From assembly GCA_017052515.1 (NCBI GenBank), contig JAFHKR010000039.1:1240001-1304000 (forward strand): a stretch of 64,000 bases of DNA, in the 5' to 3' direction. This stretch comes from Fictibacillus nanhaiensis. Its GTDB lineage: Bacteria; Bacillota; Bacilli; Bacillales; Fictibacillaceae. Under the pieces are notes generated by a model that worked only from the letters and a program-made list of their open reading frames with translations, made no database searches and was not told where the DNA came from. The translations under genes and the position numbers were made by a program. This document shows positions 60,519 through 64,000 of this stretch, in pieces (the stretch's first letter is position 1; each line of letters begins with the position of its first letter).

Positions 60519-60605
60519 ATGCGTAATTTCTTAAGTCTATTAGACGGATTATTTGCTGACAAAAAAATCCGCAAGACTCCACAAGACAAAAAAAGAATTG
60601 GCTAA
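60519..60605 (+). CDS. 28-residue basic micropeptide, paralog of 7793-7879
   Basis: ATG 60519 follows ATGGGGTGTC. The product is MRNFLSLLDGLFADKKIRKT then PQDKKRIG. It aligns without gaps to the peptide at 7793 with 16 of 28 identities. The leaders share GGGGTGTCTT and each gene is followed at once by a hairpin. A TATAGAGAG/CTTCTCTATA hairpin lies upstream at 60461-60488. Function is unknown. Confidence 0.75.
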   Translation: MRNFLSLLDGLFADKKIRKTPQDKKRIG

Positions 60606-60613
60606 AAATGAAT

Positions 60614-60639
60614 AGCCTAACTTCAGTTGAAGTTAGGCT
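60614..60639 (+). terminator. Terminator of the 28-residue peptide gene
   Basis: AGCCTAACTT (60614-60623) pairs with AAGTTAGGCT (60630-60639), nine bases after the stop codon, with TT following. Confidence 0.75.
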
Positions 60640-60797
60640 TTACGTACATAACTTTTCATTTTTTTGCCTACTAGTCGGATTTTCATTTTGAACAAAGTGT
60701 CCTGACACGATTATATAGAAAGATAAAGATTATCATATGAAAGAATCTATAATAAGGTGAATGATTTTACTCAAAGAACTAAACCATGAACTCGTTC

Positions 60798-61643
60798 TTA
60801 CTTTTTCTCGACTGGGATCCATATTTCCGTTCTGTTCCCCCTCGGTTTTGAGAGATCTTGAGCATACATTTCGATTTCTGGCAAACCGGCATGCTGATAA
60901 TCTGTTGCCGGAAACCATTCATGATACACTTGATGAAACCCTTTTTGTACTGCCTCCGGAATTGTTCCGTAACATGAAAATACTGCCCAAGTAGCAGAAG
61001 GAATTTCTATCCTAGTCCAATGCTCAGTTGTTTGTACTGCTTCACTTTTTTTCCCAATCATATAGGTGAATTCCTCATCAAAATTACATGTTATACCCAG
61101 TAAGGTGTGACTATTAGAATCTTGAGTGATTTCATCAATGGTTCCGTCTCGCATACATTCTCCCCAAAAATCTTGCCGTGTTCTCCCTTCATTTCCACAA
61201 GTTAACGTCGTTGTTTTACCACAAATCATAAACGAGTCTTTTTCATCAATTATGTATTCTAGTTCACGATCGCCAGAGATCGTCAGTTGGAATGATATCC
61301 GTGGGAATGCTTTTAATGAAACGCCAGATCGACGAGCTTCTGATGGTGGGATTCCATGAATCTTACGAAATGCCTTGGAAAAGGATTCTGGTGTTTTGTA
61401 TCCATATTTCATTGCAACATTTATTACTTTTGAAGAAGAGATGGCTAGTTCTTGAGCAGCTAAAGTCAGCTTGCGTTTACGAACATACTCAGCTACTGTC
61501 ATTCCCGTAATCATATAAAACATTCTTTGAAAATGGAACGGTGAAGAATATGCTATCTTTGCGATTTCTACGATGTTTAAGGGTTCTTCCATCTTGCTCT
61601 CCATGTAGTCCAAAGCTTCTTCCATTCGATTTAGCCACTCCAT
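60798..61643 (-). CDS. AraC family regulator with GyrI-like effector domain
   Basis: A 281-residue protein. Residues 8-105 are the two AraC HTH motifs (NIVEIAKIAYSSPFHFQRMF, TLAAQELAISSSKVINVAMK, YGYKTPESFSKAFRKIHGIP). Residues 120-280 form a GyrI-like/AraC_E_bind domain (MICGKTTTLTCGNEG, ATWAVFSCYGTIPEAVQ, EIEMYAQDLSKP, TEIWIPVEK) that binds small molecules. ATG follows GAGGTGG. Its target is not evident; it is divergent from the SGNH gene. Confidence 0.92.
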   Translation of the reverse strand: MEWLNRMEEALDYMESKMEEPLNIVEIAKIAYSSPFHFQRMFYMITGMTVAEYVRKRKLTLAAQELAISSSKVINVAMKYGYKTPESFSKAFRKIHGIPPSEARRSGVSLKAFPRISFQLTISGDRELEYIIDEKDSFMICGKTTTLTCGNEGRTRQDFWGECMRDGTIDEITQDSNSHTLLGITCNFDEEFTYMIGKKSEAVQTTEHWTRIEIPSATWAVFSCYGTIPEAVQKGFHQVYHEWFPATDYQHAGLPEIEMYAQDLSKPRGNRTEIWIPVEKK

Positions 61644-61829
61644 ACTGAACCACCTCTGTCACTCTACTAGAATAGATCGATAAACTAATACTTCGCTCTT
61701 GTTATCAGTAAACCTCCTATCATCTCAATTCATACCCGTTCATTAAAAGCACAGAATGACAGGAAAACCTCATTAACTACTCCTAAAATGAAAGGGTAAC
61801 CATTAAATCATTGAAAAGAGGGATCGGGT

Positions 61830-62543
61830 TTGAAGATAAGAGTAGCAAGTTTGATCACAATCGGAATGTTATTCTCAAACAGTCCAGCTGCATGGGCTCA
61901 ACCTTCTCAACAGAAATACGTAGAATATGTTGCGTTGGGTGATTCCATAGCGGCAGGAATGACGCCTTATGGTGACTATGATGTTAGCTATCCAGATATG
62001 CTGAAAGATATGTTTAAGCGCAAAAATACCACAATGAAAGACTATGATAATTTCGCTATCTCGGGTTATACCTCTGAACAACTGAAGCAGGATGTTCAAA
62101 ACAACTCTGTTGTGCGTAAAGAGCTCCGTGAAGCTACTCATATTACAATCACAATAGGAGCAAACGACCTCTTTCAAAGACTTCTAGCCGATCCATCAAC
62201 TGTACAACAAGGCATTAATACAGCGAGTACGAATTTAGATGTAATTCTTGAAACGATCGACGAACTAAATTCCCATGCCAAAGTGTATATTATGGGCTAT
62301 TACAATCCTTTTTCTTATTACCCAGATGAAGTTCAAAATTTCCTTGTTCCTCTTTCAGATTCTTTAAATCATGAGATCGAATCTAGAGCTATTGAAAACG
62401 GTAATCGATACGTGGCCACAGCTCAAGCAATTGATTCTAAATTTGAGAAGTATATGCCTAATCCTGAGGATAACCATTTGAATGTAAAAGGATATGAGGC
62501 GATTGCTAAAGAGTTTTGGAAGATAATAAAGAAAGATGATTAA
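61830..62543 (+). CDS. Secreted SGNH/GDSL hydrolase
   Basis: A 237-residue exported esterase or lipase-like protein. The signal peptide MKIRVASLITIGMLFSNSPA ends near AWA-Q. Block I is VALGDSIAAGMTPYG (Ser), block III TIGANDLF, block V DNHLNVKGYEAIAKE (Asp, His). TTG 61830 follows AGAGGGATCGGG. Own terminator. Confidence 0.92.
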   Translation: MKIRVASLITIGMLFSNSPAAWAQPSQQKYVEYVALGDSIAAGMTPYGDYDVSYPDMLKDMFKRKNTTMKDYDNFAISGYTSEQLKQDVQNNSVVRKELREATHITITIGANDLFQRLLADPSTVQQGINTASTNLDVILETIDELNSHAKVYIMGYYNPFSYYPDEVQNFLVPLSDSLNHEIESRAIENGNRYVATAQAIDSKFEKYMPNPEDNHLNVKGYEAIAKEFWKIIKKDD

Positions 62544-62545
62544 AA

Positions 62546-62570
62546 AAAGACTCGTCGATGACGAGTCTTT
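62546..62570 (+). terminator. Terminator of the SGNH hydrolase gene
   Basis: GACTCGTC (62549-62556) pairs with GACGAGTC (62560-62567), followed by TTT. Confidence 0.85.
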
Positions 62571-62580
62571 TCAAAGTTAT

Positions 62581-62733
62581 TTAAGTTTTCAGTACCCATC
62601 CTATCCCCTGTCGCATATAGCAAGCAGTATTTAGTCCCCTATGGAATACTTTATCATCCGTTTCCATGCGATAATCACCAGGATGGGAACCACTTAACAA
62701 CCAATTATTTCCTTTCGTTATTTGGCTTCGTTC
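62581..62733 (-). pseudogene. Probable gene remnant
   Basis: A 50-codon frame without a start codon reads TKGNNWLLSGSHPGDYRMET then FHRGLNTACYMRQGIGWVLK to TAA at 62581. The GSHPGDY block resembles a conserved piece of a Bacillus AraC-type or related regulator, from memory only. Otherwise the gap from 62571 to 63090 holds nothing I recognise apart from the promoter of the M23 gene. Confidence 0.35.
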
Positions 62734-63090
62734 TTATGATAGACCCTTATTTTACCATATCTTATCTATTTATGGTTTATATCTATTTGACTAGTCATCT
62801 TACCTATTCTTTCTGCCAATTCTAAAATAATCCCCTCTGGCCAACGAACATAGCAGAGACTTCTCTCTTTCCTTGTCTGTTTAAATAAATCCCCTTTTAT
62901 ATCATAGTTGCCTAACTATTTTAATATACTTAGGTAGTTACATAGATTCATACTAAAACTACTAAAGATGAATCATTCGAAACTACCTCTATAGTAAGAC
63001 ATTATCATTTTTCTTCATTGTCTATTGATTTTATATACACCTTTCCTTTTCTGTATTATATTGGAACACATTAAGAGGAGGAGAGTTATT

Positions 63091-63744
63091 ATGAAAAAGT
63101 TTCTAAGTCTAGCAACATTGTTTGTTTTCTCACTCATGCTCGTTGCTCCATCGTTTGCGTCTGCAGCTCAAAAGTTGATTCAACCAATCAATAACGCGTA
63201 TATTACGGCCGGCTATTTGAACGCTAACTATCAGCAGAAATTTGGCTTCAAACATTATGGATGGGATTTAACTTCTTCTAACAGCAGCAGAGCGGTTTGG
63301 GCAAGTGGATCTGGGAAAGTATTAGCTACAGGTTACGATAACGTTTTAGGAAACACCGTCATTGTGAAATATCCTGCAGCATACATCCATTCAACAGGAG
63401 CAACAAAAGATCTTGTGTTCCGTTATAATCATTTAGCTTCAATTGCTGTGTCTAAAGGACAAAGTGTTACAAAAGATACACGATTAGGTAACTATGGAAA
63501 TACAGGTTTGTATTCAACGGGGCCGCACCTTCACTTTGAAATCGATACAGACACGACTTATTATCAATACTCTCCAACATTAGGATCGAGTTCTAATGTT
63601 ATAAAAGCGGGTACAGCCAGCACAGTATTATCTCCGAAGAATGTTTTATATACCAAAGTTTCTGCTCCAGATAACCAAAGCATCTATATCATTGGAGATG
63701 GCTATCAATCTTACTCTGAAGATGACCTTCCTTTTAAAAACTAA
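63091..63744 (+). CDS. Secreted M23 family metallopeptidase
   Basis: A 217-residue exported protein. The signal peptide MKKFLSLATLFVFSLMLVAP ends near ASA-A. The LytM/M23 fold has HYGWDLTS (H-x3-D zinc ligands) and GPHLHFEIDT (HxH). It cuts peptide cross-links of peptidoglycan. ATG 63091 follows GAGGAGGAG. No wall-binding domain is present. Own terminator. Confidence 0.92.
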   Translation: MKKFLSLATLFVFSLMLVAPSFASAAQKLIQPINNAYITAGYLNANYQQKFGFKHYGWDLTSSNSSRAVWASGSGKVLATGYDNVLGNTVIVKYPAAYIHSTGATKDLVFRYNHLASIAVSKGQSVTKDTRLGNYGNTGLYSTGPHLHFEIDTDTTYYQYSPTLGSSSNVIKAGTASTVLSPKNVLYTKVSAPDNQSIYIIGDGYQSYSEDDLPFKN

Positions 63745-63749
63745 TAACA

Positions 63750-63785
63750 AAAGAGACAGAGCAACTCTCGCTTTGTCTCTTTTTA
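63750..63785. terminator. Bidirectional intrinsic terminator
   Basis: AAAGAGACA (63750-63758) pairs with TGTCTCTTT (63774-63782), followed by TTT. It separates the M23 and ABC permease genes. Confidence 0.85.
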
Positions 63786-63799
63786 ATCCTTCACTTTTT

Positions 63800-64000
63800 T
63801 TACCCCAATTGCCTTTTAAACTTTTTACTAGCAAAGAAGTAAGCAATCCCCATGATTCCGATACACCAAGCAAGCGCAATCCAGATATCATTTCCAACTG
63901 CTCCCTCATACAAAAGAGCACGAATCGCGTTCACAATAGATGTTACTGGTTGATTTTCCGCAAAGATACGCACGATCTTTGGCATTGTTTCAGTAGGAAC
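63800..64000 (-). CDS. ABC-2 type transporter permease, C-terminal part
   Basis: The frame is open to the window edge, so only the last 66 residues are seen. FAENQPVTSIVNAIRALLYE followed by a last membrane helix (ALAWCIGIMGIAYFFASKKF) and a basic end matches DrrB-type ABC-2 permeases, where this block marks the C-terminus. The ATP-binding partner would lie outside the window. Confidence 0.8.
   Translation of the reverse strand, partial: VPTETMPKIVRIFAENQPVTSIVNAIRALLYEGAVGNDIWIALAWCIGIMGIAYFFASKKFKRQLG

Overview
The window looks like chromosomal DNA of an endospore-forming Bacillaceae (low-GC Firmicutes; a Fictibacillus/Bacillus-type genome is my guess, not proven). The evidence is an alpha/beta-type small acid-soluble spore protein behind a near-perfect sigma-G promoter, a tricistronic GerA-type germinant receptor operon, a CwlC-like signal-less amidase, an AbrB-family regulator, strong GGAGG ribosome binding sites, frequent TTG/GTG starts and many intrinsic terminators. 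I saw no rRNA, tRNA, CRISPR array, insertion sequence or phage structural gene.

Layout. 0-17 kb is a patchwork of small housekeeping and accessory genes: two close GNAT paralogs, methionine aminopeptidase, an esterase-PadR operon with a duplicated operator, Nudix, nucleotidyltransferases, HIT, hydrolases, a YdeI-like protein ending in a CDGSH motif, a slipin with a highly structured upstream region, and an SRPBCC-ArsR pair. 17.6-25.7 kb is a probable defence island: a McrB-like AAA+ ATPase and a DUF2357/PD-(D/E)XK nuclease (McrBC-like pair), a NERD nuclease-SF1 helicase with a 78-residue partner, and a divergent GIY-YIG nuclease. 25.8-35 kb holds a Fur-boxed feoA-feoB-Cys-rich iron uptake operon, an Fpg/Nei DNA glycosylase and a GC-richer secreted X-Pro dipeptidyl-peptidase. 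35-39 kb is the gerA-type operon. 39-51 kb mixes HAD, DinB, DUF1232, DUF3189, GNAT, SDR plus its WYL regulator, CPBP proteins, and two overlooked Cys-rich microgenes. 51-64 kb holds an orphan tryptophan 2,3-dioxygenase, the spore protein, PAP2, trhO, ankyrin, LysM-CAP, AbrB, a TetR-controlled membrane protein, the CwlC-like amidase, SGNH hydrolase, an M23 peptidase and the end of an ABC-2 permease.

Beyond the long genes I found about twelve short coding sequences (25-59 codons) supported by ribosome binding sites, terminators, overlaps or paralogy. They include two 28-residue paralogous basic peptides 53 kb apart and two adjacent Cys-rich genes at 43 kb. Several decayed genes are also visible: SRPBCC, CPBP, a small membrane protein paralog and a transporter tail. 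Transcription is largely on the minus strand, and most short operons end in clear hairpins. All functional statements come from motif reading by eye; no database search was run.
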